A stretch of 64,000 nt of DNA from Virgibacillus sp. NKC19-3 (GCF_019837165.1 NZ_JAGYHC010000001.1:3967358-4031357); one strand, 5' to 3'. Counted from the first letter of the stretch, positions 8,625 through 16,950 are shown. Numbers and translations: made by a program. Notes: generated by a model from the letters alone, not told the origin.

Positions 8625-8714
8625 GGGACGTGGGGACAGGTCCATTGTCCCATTTGTGGGCTTAAATGCGGGACAGTAAACCTGTCCCCATAGAGCCATC
8701 TGCCCCTCTGTCCC
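8625..8714. repeat. GGGACAGG-type palindromic repeat (copy 1)
   Basis: Contains GGGGACAGGTCCATTGTCCC and, after a short gap, GCGGGACAGTAAACCTGTCCCC. Related copies occur at 9580, 12979, 13346 and 19193. It touches the stop codon of the SDR gene. The form resembles REP or RAYT-associated palindromes. Confidence 0.75.
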
Positions 8715-9469
8715 TAACTTGTAGCGCCCATTCCGCCATCAACACGATATTGCGATCCAGTAATAAAGTCACTTTCGTCTGAAGCTAAAAATAATACTAG
8801 GTTTGCGATATTCCTCGAGTCTGCATAGTGTCCTAAAGGAATGCTTTCTGTAATTTCCTCTTGTACCTGTTCATCTCCACTCCCTTGGCTTGCACTTTGG
8901 CCTTGATGTACGGTTTTCATCATATCTCCGGTCACAGGTGCTGGATGTATCGAATTCACGCGAATATTATTTCCTGCTACTTCTAAAGAAGCTGTTTTCG
9001 TTAAACCGACTACTGCATGCTTAGAGGTTGCATATGGTACCATATTGGGACTTCCTCTTAATCCATCTACAGATGAGGTGTTAATAATACTTCCATGTTG
9101 TTGTTTTTTCATCACTGGAATAACATATTTCATGCCTAGGAAAATCCCCGTAGCATTAATAGATAAGACCTTATTAAAGTTATCTAATGACTGATCTTCA
9201 ATGGAAGCCACTCCTCCGATGATTCCTGCATTGTTAAAGAAAATATCGACGGAGCCAAGCGTATTTACGGTCTGTTCAACATAATTTTTCACATCTTCTT
9301 CTTTGGTAACATTTGCTCCGACAATCATAACATTATCATTCGATAATTCCTTCTGTGCTTCTTCCAACTTAGACTTATCCATATCAACTAAGGCTAATTT
9401 CGCTCCTTCACGAAGAAAGGTTTCTGCTGTTTTTTTGCCTAAGTTTCCAGCACCGCCAGTATATAGCAA
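8714..9469 (-). CDS. SDR-family oxidoreductase, 5' end probably frameshifted
   Basis: A 251-aa short-chain dehydrogenase with TGGAGNLGKK (cofactor loop), NNAGIIG, catalytic Ser in NTSSVDG and YATSK (Tyr/Lys), and the C-terminal DGGMGA. The ORF starts at a TTG and lacks the first beta strand. Just upstream, ATG at 9491 starts MGKLEGKVAI in a different frame, exactly the missing family N-terminus. A small indel near 9468 therefore separates them. GGAAGG does lie 5 bases before the TTG, so truncated translation is possible. GGGACAGG repeats bracket the gene. Confidence 0.75.
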   Translation of the reverse strand: MLYTGGAGNLGKKTAETFLREGAKLALVDMDKSKLEEAQKELSNDNVMIVGANVTKEEDVKNYVEQTVNTLGSVDIFFNNAGIIGGVASIEDQSLDNFNKVLSINATGIFLGMKYVIPVMKKQQHGSIINTSSVDGLRGSPNMVPYATSKHAVVGLTKTASLEVAGNNIRVNSIHPAPVTGDMMKTVHQGQSASQGSGDEQVQEEITESIPLGHYADSRNIANLVLFLASDESDFITGSQYRVDGGMGATS

Positions 9470-9579
9470 CTTTTCCTTCCAGTTTTCCCATGGGTATCTC
9501 TCCTTGTATATTTTATGATATATAGGTATTTTCCCCTATTTATTTTAGATGAAACAATACAAAACAAAAGCCCCACTAA

Positions 9580-9609
9580 TTGGGACAGTAAACCTGTCCC
9601 TGTGTCCCA
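9580..9609. repeat. GGGACAGG-type repeat (copy 2)
   Basis: TTGGGACAGTAAACCTGTCC followed by CTGTGTCCC; the same core as the second half of copy 1. Together with copy 1 it brackets the SDR gene. Confidence 0.7.
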
Positions 9610-9659
9610 CAAGTTCTTTACATCTTTCTCATCCAACCCTTTACAAATTCAATTTTTCC

Positions 9660-9683
9660 TGTATCATATATCATAATGATACA
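9660..9683. promoter_or_regulatory. Palindromic operator, probably for the PadR regulator
   Basis: TGTATCAT, 8 bp (ATATCATA), ATGATACA: an 8+8 perfect inverted repeat 18 bp upstream of the PadR start. PadR proteins typically bind ATGT...ACAT dyads and autoregulate. Confidence 0.55.
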
Positions 9684-9701
9684 TATCATAAAGATAGGTG
9701 A

Positions 9702-10265
9702 ATGTCATTGAAACAAACCAACAACACAAAATACGCCATATTAGGATTACTCACTACAGGTTGTCACACAGGATATGCGATAAAACAACTGATGGACCAA
9801 AGCCTAAATCATTTTTGGAAAATCAGCTATGGTCAAATTTATCCCACGTTAAAACAGCTTGTTGCAGATGGCCTTGCTACTGTCCAAGGTGCATCGCAAG
9901 AAGGAAAGCCGGACAAAAAGGAATACTTTCTTACTGAAAAAGGAGAGGCGAAGCTGCGGGCATGGCTTCAGGCTCCAATAAATGCAATAGCTACGGAAAA
10001 AAATGAAATGCTCTTAAAACTATTTTTCAGCCGTCATCAAAGTAATGAAGCAACCATATCCCAACTCGAACAATACAAAGAAAAACTGCATGATCGCATG
10101 TATACGTATGATGCTCTCGAGAAAATGATAACCTCTGATTTGTATAATAAAGCGGATGCAGCTTTCTGGCTTTTCACCCTGGATTACGGAAAACGGACAA
10201 CGACAGCCGCTATAGAGTGGTGCACGGATACGATTCAACAAATACAAAGTTGGCAGGAGGAATAA
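9702..10265 (+). CDS. PadR-family transcriptional regulator
   Basis: A 187-aa regulator with a PadR winged helix at residues about 9-85 (ILGLLTTGCHTGYAIKQLM; wing with KKEYFLTEKG) and a C-terminal Vir-like helical dimerisation domain (about 95-180). It carries AGGTG before the ATG and a dyad operator immediately upstream. Its stop is 2 bases before the DUF4188 gene, so the pair forms an operon. The DUF4188 protein is the likely regulated effector. The ligand is unknown. Confidence 0.9.
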   Translation: MSLKQTNNTKYAILGLLTTGCHTGYAIKQLMDQSLNHFWKISYGQIYPTLKQLVADGLATVQGASQEGKPDKKEYFLTEKGEAKLRAWLQAPINAIATEKNEMLLKLFFSRHQSNEATISQLEQYKEKLHDRMYTYDALEKMITSDLYNKADAAFWLFTLDYGKRTTTAAIEWCTDTIQQIQSWQEE

Positions 10266-10267
10266 AG

Positions 10268-10768
10268 ATGGGTAAAACCGTATATGAAGGCCGTTACACG
10301 ACGGAAAATGATCAGAGCATTGTTGTATTTCTCATCGGGATGCGAGTGAACAAACGACGTGCCATAGGCAAATGGCTTCCTGTTTTCACTGCGATGCCAG
10401 GAATGATCAGAGAACTTTATGAAAATAAGGAGGAACTTGGTTTTCTATCCATGGAGAACTTTTTCGGACTCCGAACGACGGTCATGATCCAATACTGGCG
10501 ATCAAATGCGGATCTGCTGGCTTACGCGAGAGGACAAAAACATTTAACGGCTTGGAAAAATTTTAATCAAAAAGTGGGAGACACAGATGCGGTTGGTATC
10601 TACCATGAAACCTACATCGTGCCTCAGGGCAATTATGAATCCATCTATGGAAATATGCCGCTTCACGGGATAGGCAAAGCTGCAAAGCATATGCCCGTTA
10701 CAGGGGAAACCATTTCTGCTAAGAAAAGATTGGCGTCTAATGCAATGCCAAAATTATCGGAGAATTAG
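10268..10768 (+). CDS. DUF4188-family protein (haem-binding/monooxygenase-like)
   Basis: A 166-aa protein with the DUF4188 pattern (VVFLIGMRVNKRRAIGKWLPVF; QYWRSNADLLAYA; HETYIV). The family adopts a dimeric alpha-beta-barrel-like fold related to phenylacetaldoxime dehydratases and monooxygenases, and its enzymatic role is unsettled. The ATG at 10268 follows GGAGGAATAAAG and is chosen over in-frame upstream codons inside padR. It is co-transcribed with padR. Confidence 0.8.
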   Translation: MGKTVYEGRYTTENDQSIVVFLIGMRVNKRRAIGKWLPVFTAMPGMIRELYENKEELGFLSMENFFGLRTTVMIQYWRSNADLLAYARGQKHLTAWKNFNQKVGDTDAVGIYHETYIVPQGNYESIYGNMPLHGIGKAAKHMPVTGETISAKKRLASNAMPKLSEN

Positions 10769-10805
10769 ACCCCATTAAACTACAGTCAAAAATATACTTT
10801 TAACC

Positions 10806-10834
10806 TTGACAGCTTAAAGTGTAACTAATATAAT
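10806..10834 (+). promoter_or_regulatory. Consensus SigA promoter of the Rrf2 gene
   Basis: TTGACA (10806-10811), 17 bp, TATAAT (10829-10834): a perfect vegetative promoter. The Rrf2 operator copy at 10817-10841 overlaps its spacer and -10 box. Confidence 0.9.
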
Positions 10835-10841
10835 TACAGTT
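10817..10841. promoter_or_regulatory. Rrf2-type operator, copy 1
   Basis: AAGTGTA, 11 bp, TACAGTT. One mismatch from the dyad AACTGTA-N11-TACAGTT found twice more downstream. It lies on the promoter of the Rrf2 gene, consistent with autorepression. Confidence 0.75.
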
Positions 10842-10860
10842 AGTCGAGGGGGAAAAGTAA

Positions 10861-11280
10861 ATGAAAAGTGAATTCTCATTGACGGTACTAAGTTTGGCAA
10901 TGCTCGCGGATTCACCTGATCAAATGACGACTAGTGATGTCATTGCAGATAGTGCACTTGTACATCCAGTAAGAATTAGAAAAGTATTGGCAGAGTTGAA
11001 AAAACACGGCTATATAGAATCCAAAGAGGGATCAGGCGGTGGCTTCATACCGAAGAAATGCCCTGATCAAATTACACTGGATGATATATATCGATTAACA
11101 GCAATGGACACATTGAAACCGAAGTGCCCGGAAGGTGGAGACCACTGTTACATCGGTTCTAATATTGAGACAGTACTAGATAAAATTTTAGCTGACACTG
11201 AAGAACAAGTTATCGCTTATTTACGAAACTACTCCATCAGTGACGTATTAGATTTAATAAAAAAAGAGCACGTTTTATAG
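10861..11280 (+). CDS. Rrf2-family transcriptional regulator
   Basis: A 139-aa Rrf2 regulator with a winged helix (residues about 1-65; ALVHPVRIRKVLAELKKHGY recognition region) and a dimerisation helix at the C-terminus. Cysteines occur in KKCPDQ, KPKCPEGG and DHCYIG. The spacing does not look like a classical Fe-S Rrf2 set, so a thiol switch is more likely (inference). GAGGGGGA precedes the ATG. Three copies of one dyad operator flank the gene, linking it to wrbA and the following SDR. Confidence 0.9.
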   Translation: MKSEFSLTVLSLAMLADSPDQMTTSDVIADSALVHPVRIRKVLAELKKHGYIESKEGSGGGFIPKKCPDQITLDDIYRLTAMDTLKPKCPEGGDHCYIGSNIETVLDKILADTEEQVIAYLRNYSISDVLDLIKKEHVL

Positions 11281-11298
11281 TTCTTTTTTTTTTAAAAT

Positions 11299-11323
11299 AA
11301 CTGTAATGTTTTATAGTACAGTT
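11299..11323. promoter_or_regulatory. Rrf2-type operator, copy 2
   Basis: AACTGTA, 11 bp, TACAGTT: perfect 7+7 dyad just after the Rrf2 stop codon, in the region upstream of wrbA. Confidence 0.75.
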
Positions 11324-11411
11324 CAATGTCTATTTCATTATTTTCATTTTACAAGTTAACCTCGAGAAAAAATTTAAGGAGTTGTTGTTTACAAATCTTT
11401 TTTTGTACACA

Positions 11412-11436
11412 AACTGTAATTTAAATTAATACAGTT
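11412..11436. promoter_or_regulatory. Rrf2-type operator, copy 3
   Basis: AACTGTA, 11 bp, TACAGTT, extended by an outer A/T pair (AAACTGTA...TACAGTTT). It sits about 90 bp before wrbA, probably over its promoter. The untranslated leader that follows contains a small GTCTCT/AGAGAC hairpin. Confidence 0.75.
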
Positions 11437-11522
11437 TGATGAATTGAGTAACACGCAAACATAGGGTTGTCTCTTGTCAGAGAGACTAAATTAATTATTA
11501 ACAACACAAGGAGGAACTATAC

Positions 11523-12131
11523 ATGAGTGTTAAAGTCGCTATTATTTATTACAGTTCAACAGGTACCAATTATCAATTGTCACGCTGGGCAGAAGAAGCC
11601 TTACAAGCAGAGGGGCATGAAGTGAGAGTCGTTCGAGCACAAGAGCTGGCACCAGCAGCAGCCATTGCAAAAAATCCCGCATGGGAGCAGCATCTGGAAG
11701 AAACGAAAGATGTTCCAGTAGCGTCGCCGGATGATCTTGATTGGGCAGATGCCCTTATTTTCAGTACGCCGTCACGCTTCGGAAACGTTCCCGGTCAAAT
11801 CAAACAATTTCTTGATACAACAGGTGGCCTTTGGTTTACAGGGAAACTTGTGAATAAAGTGGTCAGCGGCATGTCTTCTGCCCACAATCCACATGGTGGC
11901 CAGGAAGCCACCATCAAAGCACTCTATACAACGATGGCTCACTGGGGAGCGATTATCGTCCCACCTGGGTACACCAGCGAAGCTGCAGAAACTTCCGGTG
12001 GTAACCCTTATGGAAGCTCCGTTACCATCGACAACGAGGATAAGATGATCGAAGACGTTGAACAAATCGTTAAAGATCAGGCAAGAAGAACAGCCGAAGT
12101 TGCTGACTGGATTAAAAAAGGCAAACAATAA
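11523..12131 (+). CDS. wrbA: NAD(P)H:quinone oxidoreductase, WrbA type
   Basis: A 202-aa flavodoxin-like protein with the FMN phosphate loop YYSSTGTNYQL, the STPSRFGNVPGQIKQFLD segment and the SAHNPHGGQEATI segment typical of WrbA. WrbA reduces quinones by two electrons with NAD(P)H and limits redox cycling. AAGGAGG precedes the ATG. Two copies of the Rrf2 operator lie upstream, so the gene is probably derepressed by quinone or thiol stress sensed by the Rrf2 protein. Confidence 0.9.
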   Translation: MSVKVAIIYYSSTGTNYQLSRWAEEALQAEGHEVRVVRAQELAPAAAIAKNPAWEQHLEETKDVPVASPDDLDWADALIFSTPSRFGNVPGQIKQFLDTTGGLWFTGKLVNKVVSGMSSAHNPHGGQEATIKALYTTMAHWGAIIVPPGYTSEAAETSGGNPYGSSVTIDNEDKMIEDVEQIVKDQARRTAEVADWIKKGKQ

Positions 12132-12213
12132 GTAAAAGTTAGCATTTGAATGTCCTTTTCCTGCATAATGGATACAAATGGAAAAAATAAAATAACAAAG
12201 GTGGGGGATGAAG

Positions 12214-12930
12214 ATGAAATTAGCAAATAAAAAAGTTGTCATCATCGGTGGTTCTTCCGGGATTGGCCTGGAAACGGCAAAACTAGCCGTTGAACAAAAC
12301 GCGGAAGTCATTATCGCCGGCCGCTCTGAAGATAAACTACAACAGGCGAAATCAGAAATTGGCTCCAATGTCACAACCCATACCCTTGATTTTACAAAGG
12401 AAAAAGAAGTTCAGGCATTTTTTGATAAGATCGGAAAACTGGATTCACTCGTAGTGACTGCAGGAATTGCTACATATGGCAATTTCCTTGAAGTCGATAC
12501 TTCTCAGGATCGTGATTTGTTTGAAGGTAAATTCTGGGGACAGTACCACGTGGCAAAATATGCTGCTCCGAATCTCGCTGAAGATGGATCTATTACCCTC
12601 TTCTCCGGCGTAGTTGCTTATAAGGCAATGGAAGGGGCATCTGCCTTAAGCGCGGTTAATGCTGCGGTATCCGGGCTTGGCCAAACATTAGCACTGGAAC
12701 TCGCGCCAGTTCGCGTTAATGTCGTTTCCCCTGGAGTTATCGACACGCCATCACGCTATGGTATGCCTGAAGATGAGCGCAAAGCGTTCTATGATGCAGT
12801 TGGAGGACAATTACCAATGAAGCGTGTCGGGCAACCGGAAGATGTGGCAGAAAGTGTCATTTATTTACTGCGCAACGGCTTTTCCACCGGAGAGGTTCTT
12901 CATGTCGAAGGTGGACACCGATTAATATAA
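12214..12930 (+). CDS. SDR-family oxidoreductase
   Basis: A 238-aa short-chain dehydrogenase with the N-terminal IIGGSSGIGLETAK cofactor motif. It lacks the usual YxxxK pattern: the expected region reads SALSAVNAAVSGLGQ, so the catalytic Tyr and Lys appear to be replaced. This occurs in an atypical SDR subgroup. The ATG at 12214 is chosen because GGGGG lies 6 bases before it; the ATG at 12208 is too close. It lies 82 bp after wrbA and is probably part of the same regulon. Confidence 0.85.
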   Translation: MKLANKKVVIIGGSSGIGLETAKLAVEQNAEVIIAGRSEDKLQQAKSEIGSNVTTHTLDFTKEKEVQAFFDKIGKLDSLVVTAGIATYGNFLEVDTSQDRDLFEGKFWGQYHVAKYAAPNLAEDGSITLFSGVVAYKAMEGASALSAVNAAVSGLGQTLALELAPVRVNVVSPGVIDTPSRYGMPEDERKAFYDAVGGQLPMKRVGQPEDVAESVIYLLRNGFSTGEVLHVEGGHRLI

Positions 12931-12978
12931 TGAACGAAATAATAAACAGTGCAGGGATATTCTTCCGTTTATTATAAC

Positions 12979-13026
12979 AGGGACACAGGGACATGGGGAC
13001 AGGTTCATTGTCCCATTTGTGACCCC
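12979..13026. repeat. GGGACAGG-type repeat (copy 3)
   Basis: GGGACACAGGGACATGGGGA, then CAGGTTCATTGTCCCATTTG and TGACCCC. Same orientation as copy 1 and inverted relative to copy 4; copies 3 and 4 bracket the small membrane protein gene. Confidence 0.75.
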
Positions 13027-13030
13027 ATGT

Positions 13031-13249
13031 CTAAGCAGGATTCACTTTTCTTATTCCAATAATTGAAAGAACCAATGCGATTGGAGGAACAAGAGGTAAT
13101 ATAAGCATCCAACCCATGAAGTACATGATTGGAGCCAAGAAAGCAATCCCGCCTGAAAGAATCGGTAATTGGGACTTTTTCTGCAACCCATAAATAGACA
13201 AGAATAATCCTGCTACGATGACTATCATTAGAGATATGTTAAGCAACAT
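13031..13249 (-). CDS. Small two/three-TM membrane protein
   Basis: A 72-aa hydrophobic protein (segments about residues 1-20, 30-50 and 50-68). Translation should start at ATG 13249, since GGAGGTG lies 8 bases upstream; the longer frame from 13273 would include the ribosome binding site. Family unknown. It lies between inverted copies of the GGGACAGG repeat, as if carried as a cassette. Confidence 0.6.
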   Translation of the reverse strand: MLLNISLMIVIVAGLFLSIYGLQKKSQLPILSGGIAFLAPIMYFMGWMLILPLVPPIALVLSIIGIRKVNPA

Positions 13250-13345
13250 GATATACACCTCCAACTCACTCATAAACCCAGTTTATGCCTTTATACTAAC
13301 ACGAATGATTATCAAAATTCTAATGATAAGATATACACGAGAGGC

Positions 13346-13382
13346 AAGGACAGGGACAATGGACCTGTCCCCATGTCCCATT
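13346..13382. repeat. GGGACAGG-type repeat (copy 4, inverted)
   Basis: GGACAGGGACAATGGACCTG then TCCCCATGTCCC; the reverse complement of copy 3's core. It ends at the stop codon of the dacC-like gene. Confidence 0.75.
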
Positions 13383-14904
13383 ACTCATCAAATTCATGCC
13401 CAGCCAGCGCATGTCCAATCGCATCCTCTATTGCCGTTACCGAATCATCCAAATGATTATTGATCATCACAGCGAATATCAACCTTTCCCCGTCTGCAGC
13501 TGTAACATAGCCAGATAGTGTTGATACACCAGTTAATGAACCAGTCTTGGCCACCACGTTACCCCGAGCAGGTCCTTCTGTCATCCGGTCTCTTAATGTT
13601 CCTCCGACGAGGCGTTCCGGATCTCCCGCTACCGGCAAAGAATATTCGAATGCTGGGAACCAATCTTTATCCTGAATCGCATATAGCATTTGCGTTAGAT
13701 CATTCGCAGGGATCATGTTCTTATGTGACATCCCGGATCCATCACGAAGCATAATGGTATCGCCATCCATACCGAACTCCACCAGCGTATCTTCTATGAC
13801 TTCAAGTCCTTTATCCCAGGACCCCTCATCACGGGCGACTTTACCCATTTCTTTGGTCAGTATTTCCCCGTGGCCATTGTTGCTTAATTTCATAAACGGA
13901 ATGAAAAGTTCCTCGATTGGCATAGATTTTTTTGATGTAACAAGAGAGACATCTTCAGGTGTAACACCCGTCCCAAGCTTCGAATTTCCTGCAAATGTAA
14001 CGCCATTCTCTTCTAAGGATTGTTTGAAAACATTCAGCGCATATCCGGTAGGTTCCCAAACGGAAGCCCAAGACCTGTAGTCCGAACCACTTGCTGGCAT
14101 TTCTCCTTCCACAATGATGGTATTGGAACCATGCTCCCGTTCGATGGAAATGTCTTTATCTTCTGTGTCTGCAACCATCTCCGTGTTATTTACGACCGTG
14201 ACATAATCGGTTTCTGGCGTAATCTGTATCTCAGCCTGCTCAGCGTCAGCATCAGCACTCACCTCCACAATAACCGTTCCTGCATCATAATCTTTATCCG
14301 GCGAAAGGGTCAAAGCAGACACTTGAGCACCTGTGTGAAAAGGTTCATCTGACCAATTCAGATCCTCGGAAAGACGAACATCGTCGTACCAGCTATCATC
14401 CGCAATCACATTTCCTTGTATTTTATGAATGCCTTGATCCTTCAAATCTTTTGCAAATTGATCCAAGTCTTCTTTCAATAGCGTGGGGTCGCCCTTTCCT
14501 TTCAGATAAACGTTCCCTTGTAGGACGTCTCCTCTAAGTTGTCCGTCGGTCCATACTTCCGTTGAAAATTGATACTCTTTTCCGAGCGTCTCCATCGCTG
14601 CTGCGCCTGTCAGTAACTTCATATTGGAGGCTGGATGCAGTCGTGTATCACCATCGCGGGAATAAAGCATGTCACCAGTATCTGCTTGCCGAACACTCAC
14701 CCCGCCCACCGCTCCATCCAGACGCTCATCATCCAGGATGGCATCCATTTTTTCTTCCAATGCGCCCATTTCTTTTATTTCTTCTATCGATTCTTCGGAT
14801 GCCGTGACAAATAGGCCTTCTTCCTGCTTCATGAATGGAATCACTGCTAGTATTGCAATCAGGAAACAGAATAGCAACTTTTTTATAGGATTTTTCGATA
14901 ACAT
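13381..14904 (-). CDS. dacC: D-alanyl-D-alanine carboxypeptidase, PBP4 (S13) family
   Basis: A 507-aa secreted penicillin-binding protein. An N-terminal hydrophobic segment (about residues 9-25) acts as signal or anchor. The S13 motifs are all present: SNMK (active Ser in HPASNMKLLTGAA, near residue 93), SNN (LSNNGHGEIL, near 338) and KTG (VVAKTGSLTG, near 452). A long insert domain lies between the first two, as in DacB/DacC. It trims or cross-links cell-wall peptides outside the membrane. In B. subtilis dacC is a stationary-phase gene. GAAGGATGTG precedes the ATG. Confidence 0.9.
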   Translation of the reverse strand: MLSKNPIKKLLFCFLIAILAVIPFMKQEEGLFVTASEESIEEIKEMGALEEKMDAILDDERLDGAVGGVSVRQADTGDMLYSRDGDTRLHPASNMKLLTGAAAMETLGKEYQFSTEVWTDGQLRGDVLQGNVYLKGKGDPTLLKEDLDQFAKDLKDQGIHKIQGNVIADDSWYDDVRLSEDLNWSDEPFHTGAQVSALTLSPDKDYDAGTVIVEVSADADAEQAEIQITPETDYVTVVNNTEMVADTEDKDISIEREHGSNTIIVEGEMPASGSDYRSWASVWEPTGYALNVFKQSLEENGVTFAGNSKLGTGVTPEDVSLVTSKKSMPIEELFIPFMKLSNNGHGEILTKEMGKVARDEGSWDKGLEVIEDTLVEFGMDGDTIMLRDGSGMSHKNMIPANDLTQMLYAIQDKDWFPAFEYSLPVAGDPERLVGGTLRDRMTEGPARGNVVAKTGSLTGVSTLSGYVTAADGERLIFAVMINNHLDDSVTAIEDAIGHALAGHEFDE

Positions 14905-15014
14905 ACACGTGTCACATCCTTCTTCATTTGAATACTTCTAATAGAAACTGCTCTATTTTCCATCTTTGTCTAATAACCCTGTACTAATACAGGACTCCCT
15001 GATATTTAGGAGCC

Positions 15015-15185
15015 TTGGACAAAAGTAAGATGAACAACGCTGTAGACGTATGATACATCGTTTAGCGGAGGAAATATACGTAGATTCCTGTGGGTGGACA
15101 GGCCTAGAGACTCCGAAGTGCGTAACACGAGGAGGCTCACCAGCCACCCACGGAAAGCGAAGCATATTTCCGGAGCTAGTTTAAA
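15015..15185. repeat. Dispersed imperfect-palindrome element
   Basis: GCGGAGGAAATATACGTAGA near the left end and CGAAGCATATTTCCGGAGC at the right form inverted ends. Between them is GAGGAGGCTCACCAGCC, shared in reverse orientation with the element at 21603-21875. It lies in the 400-bp gene-free stretch between dacC and the Lin0512 gene. Confidence 0.6.
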
Positions 15186-15315
15186 TAATATCAATTCCAG
15201 AAATACTTTTACTTGTGTATAAAGTCCCGATGTGTTTCACCCATGCCATTTGAGGGTATGCATATTTATGTAGATCATTGCTGACAACTATAAATTTACC
15301 AAAGGAGTGTTACAG

Positions 15316-15675
15316 ATGGATCAGGTTTTATTTGTGCAAACTGGTTCAGGCATTGACGTGCATGGGCAAAATATTACAAAAGCAGCTACCCGGGCGGTAG
15401 AGAATGCCATTTGGTATAACTCCATGCCTGGTATTGAGAAATTCCTTCCCGAGCAAAAACTCGAGAATATGAAAGTAATTGTCAAACTGGCACTTCCACT
15501 CGATCGCGAAAAGCTGGATACGGCAAAAATAAAAGAAGCCATTCCCTATGGTACGGTTGATGTTGAACTAACAGAAGGTGGAATGGCAACATCGAGCGGA
15601 ATTATTTTAGAAGATAAAGATGATGAAAATGATTTGATGTATATCGTCAATGCGGCTGTTGAAGTTGGCTATTAA
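15316..15675 (+). CDS. Lin0512-family protein
   Basis: A 119-aa protein matching the Lin0512 family throughout (FVQTGSGIDVHGQNITKAA; AVENAIWYNSMPGI; EGGMATSSGII; VNAAVEVGY). The family is a small alpha-beta fold of unknown function. AAAGGAG at 9-nt spacing sets the ATG at 15316 rather than an in-frame TTG upstream. A bidirectional terminator separates it from the convergent TraB gene. Confidence 0.85.
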   Translation: MDQVLFVQTGSGIDVHGQNITKAATRAVENAIWYNSMPGIEKFLPEQKLENMKVIVKLALPLDREKLDTAKIKEAIPYGTVDVELTEGGMATSSGIILEDKDDENDLMYIVNAAVEVGY

Positions 15676-15676
15676 A

Positions 15677-15709
15677 AAATGAAGCCTCTAATGTAGAGAG
15701 GCTTCATTT
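15677..15709. terminator. Bidirectional terminator
   Basis: AAATGAAGCCTCT pairs perfectly with AGAGGCTTCATTT over a 7-nt loop. It lies between the convergent Lin0512 and TraB genes. Confidence 0.85.
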
Positions 15710-15744
15710 ATTATATTCCTTCCATTCAGTGTGCATTCATTTTT

Positions 15745-16950
15745 CTATAAGTTCTCGAAAAATAAGCGAATCACATCGGCGCCGCCAATGAATGTTCCCA
15801 GTGAACTTCCGATATTTGCTAAAAGGACGACTAGTAAAATCCGAGTTACCTTATTGTTCCAAAAACCCTTCACACTAAAGACATCCTCCGTCAGGTTTTC
15901 AAAGTCCCGGACATTCGGCCGTTTGATATAGGCCTGCATGAGTCCAGCAAACCACCCGGCTGCAATGAGTGGATTTAAAGAAGTGATCGGTGCGACGACA
16001 AACGCTGTAAGAATGGTGAGCGGATGTCCTAATGCAGCTATCGCTCCAATTGCTGAAAACGATCCATTCCAGATCACCCAGCTAAGGGACTGCTGGATAC
16101 CCGCAGTTGGATTCGCATAAAATGTATATGCGATAATTGCCAGAATGATAATTGGAATAGACCAGGCAATGATTTTGGGTGCATTTGATTTTGGTGGAAC
16201 GTGAGATAAACGCTTTAAATCATGATCGTTATGAATCTCCTGTTTAATGCCAGGTACGTGCGCAGCTCCAAGAATAGCTACAACCTTATTGCCCGGTGCT
16301 TCTTTGATTTTTTGGGATAAAAATTGATCCCGCTCATCGATAAGTGGTTTTTTTAGTCTTGGAAAACTTTCCGTGAATTCATGAAGCATCGCATTAAGCG
16401 TATCTTCTGACTTCATTTGCTCCAGGTCCGCTTCGGAAATCGACTCTTTACTAAAAATACCACCGACGACTTGCATAAGCAGCAACGCCTTTCCCTTTAG
16501 CCCAATATTGCGCCACACCCGGGAAAAAGTGGTTTGAATGTTTCTATCAGCCAGGACTAATTCTGCGTCTGTTTCTTTCGCTGATTCGATCCCTTGAATC
16601 ATTTCCTGACCGGGATTAATGCCAAATTGCTTTGCCATACGATTTTGAAAGGACGATATAGCAAGGTTCATGAGCAGTAATGTAGCCTTCTTTTCCCGAA
16701 TCACCTTAAAGATATCCATATCCTTCCATTTGTTTCCTTCCACAATGGAATTATATCGGCCCTGATCGAGTTCAATACAAACAGAATCCGGATTTTCAGC
16801 TTCAATAACTTCCTTCACCTGCTCCGCACTGGTTTTGGAAACATGCGCCGTCCCAATAAGTATTAATTCCTTACCATTCATATGTAATCGAGTAACATTT
16901 TCTTGACTCATGCCGTACCTTCCTAACAAATAAGAATTATTTTTATCCAT
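15745..16950 (-). CDS. TraB-family membrane protein
   Basis: A 401-aa protein. Residues about 20-240 form the TraB/PrgY (Tiki-related) domain with GTAHVSKTSAEQV, the conserved SVCIELDQGRY and a second GAAHVPG histidine motif. About four transmembrane segments follow in the C-terminal half. TraB of enterococcal plasmids shuts down pheromone, and the fold suggests a metal-dependent protease. The chromosomal role is unknown. The gene stands alone between convergent and divergent neighbours. Confidence 0.85.
   Translation of the reverse strand: MDKNNSYLLGRYGMSQENVTRLHMNGKELILIGTAHVSKTSAEQVKEVIEAENPDSVCIELDQGRYNSIVEGNKWKDMDIFKVIREKKATLLLMNLAISSFQNRMAKQFGINPGQEMIQGIESAKETDAELVLADRNIQTTFSRVWRNIGLKGKALLLMQVVGGIFSKESISEADLEQMKSEDTLNAMLHEFTESFPRLKKPLIDERDQFLSQKIKEAPGNKVVAILGAAHVPGIKQEIHNDHDLKRLSHVPPKSNAPKIIAWSIPIIILAIIAYTFYANPTAGIQQSLSWVIWNGSFSAIGAIAALGHPLTILTAFVVAPITSLNPLIAAGWFAGLMQAYIKRPNVRDFENLTEDVFSVKGFWNNKVTRILLVVLLANIGSSLGTFIGGADVIRLFFENL

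Noticed and set aside
11772..12374. 200-codon antisense frame opposite wrbA
   Set aside because: Its sequence is the complement of conserved wrbA and SDR codons; it has no ribosome binding site and no family resemblance.
13715..14352. Antisense frames opposite dacC
   Set aside because: They mirror the codon pattern of the PBP gene and lack start signals.
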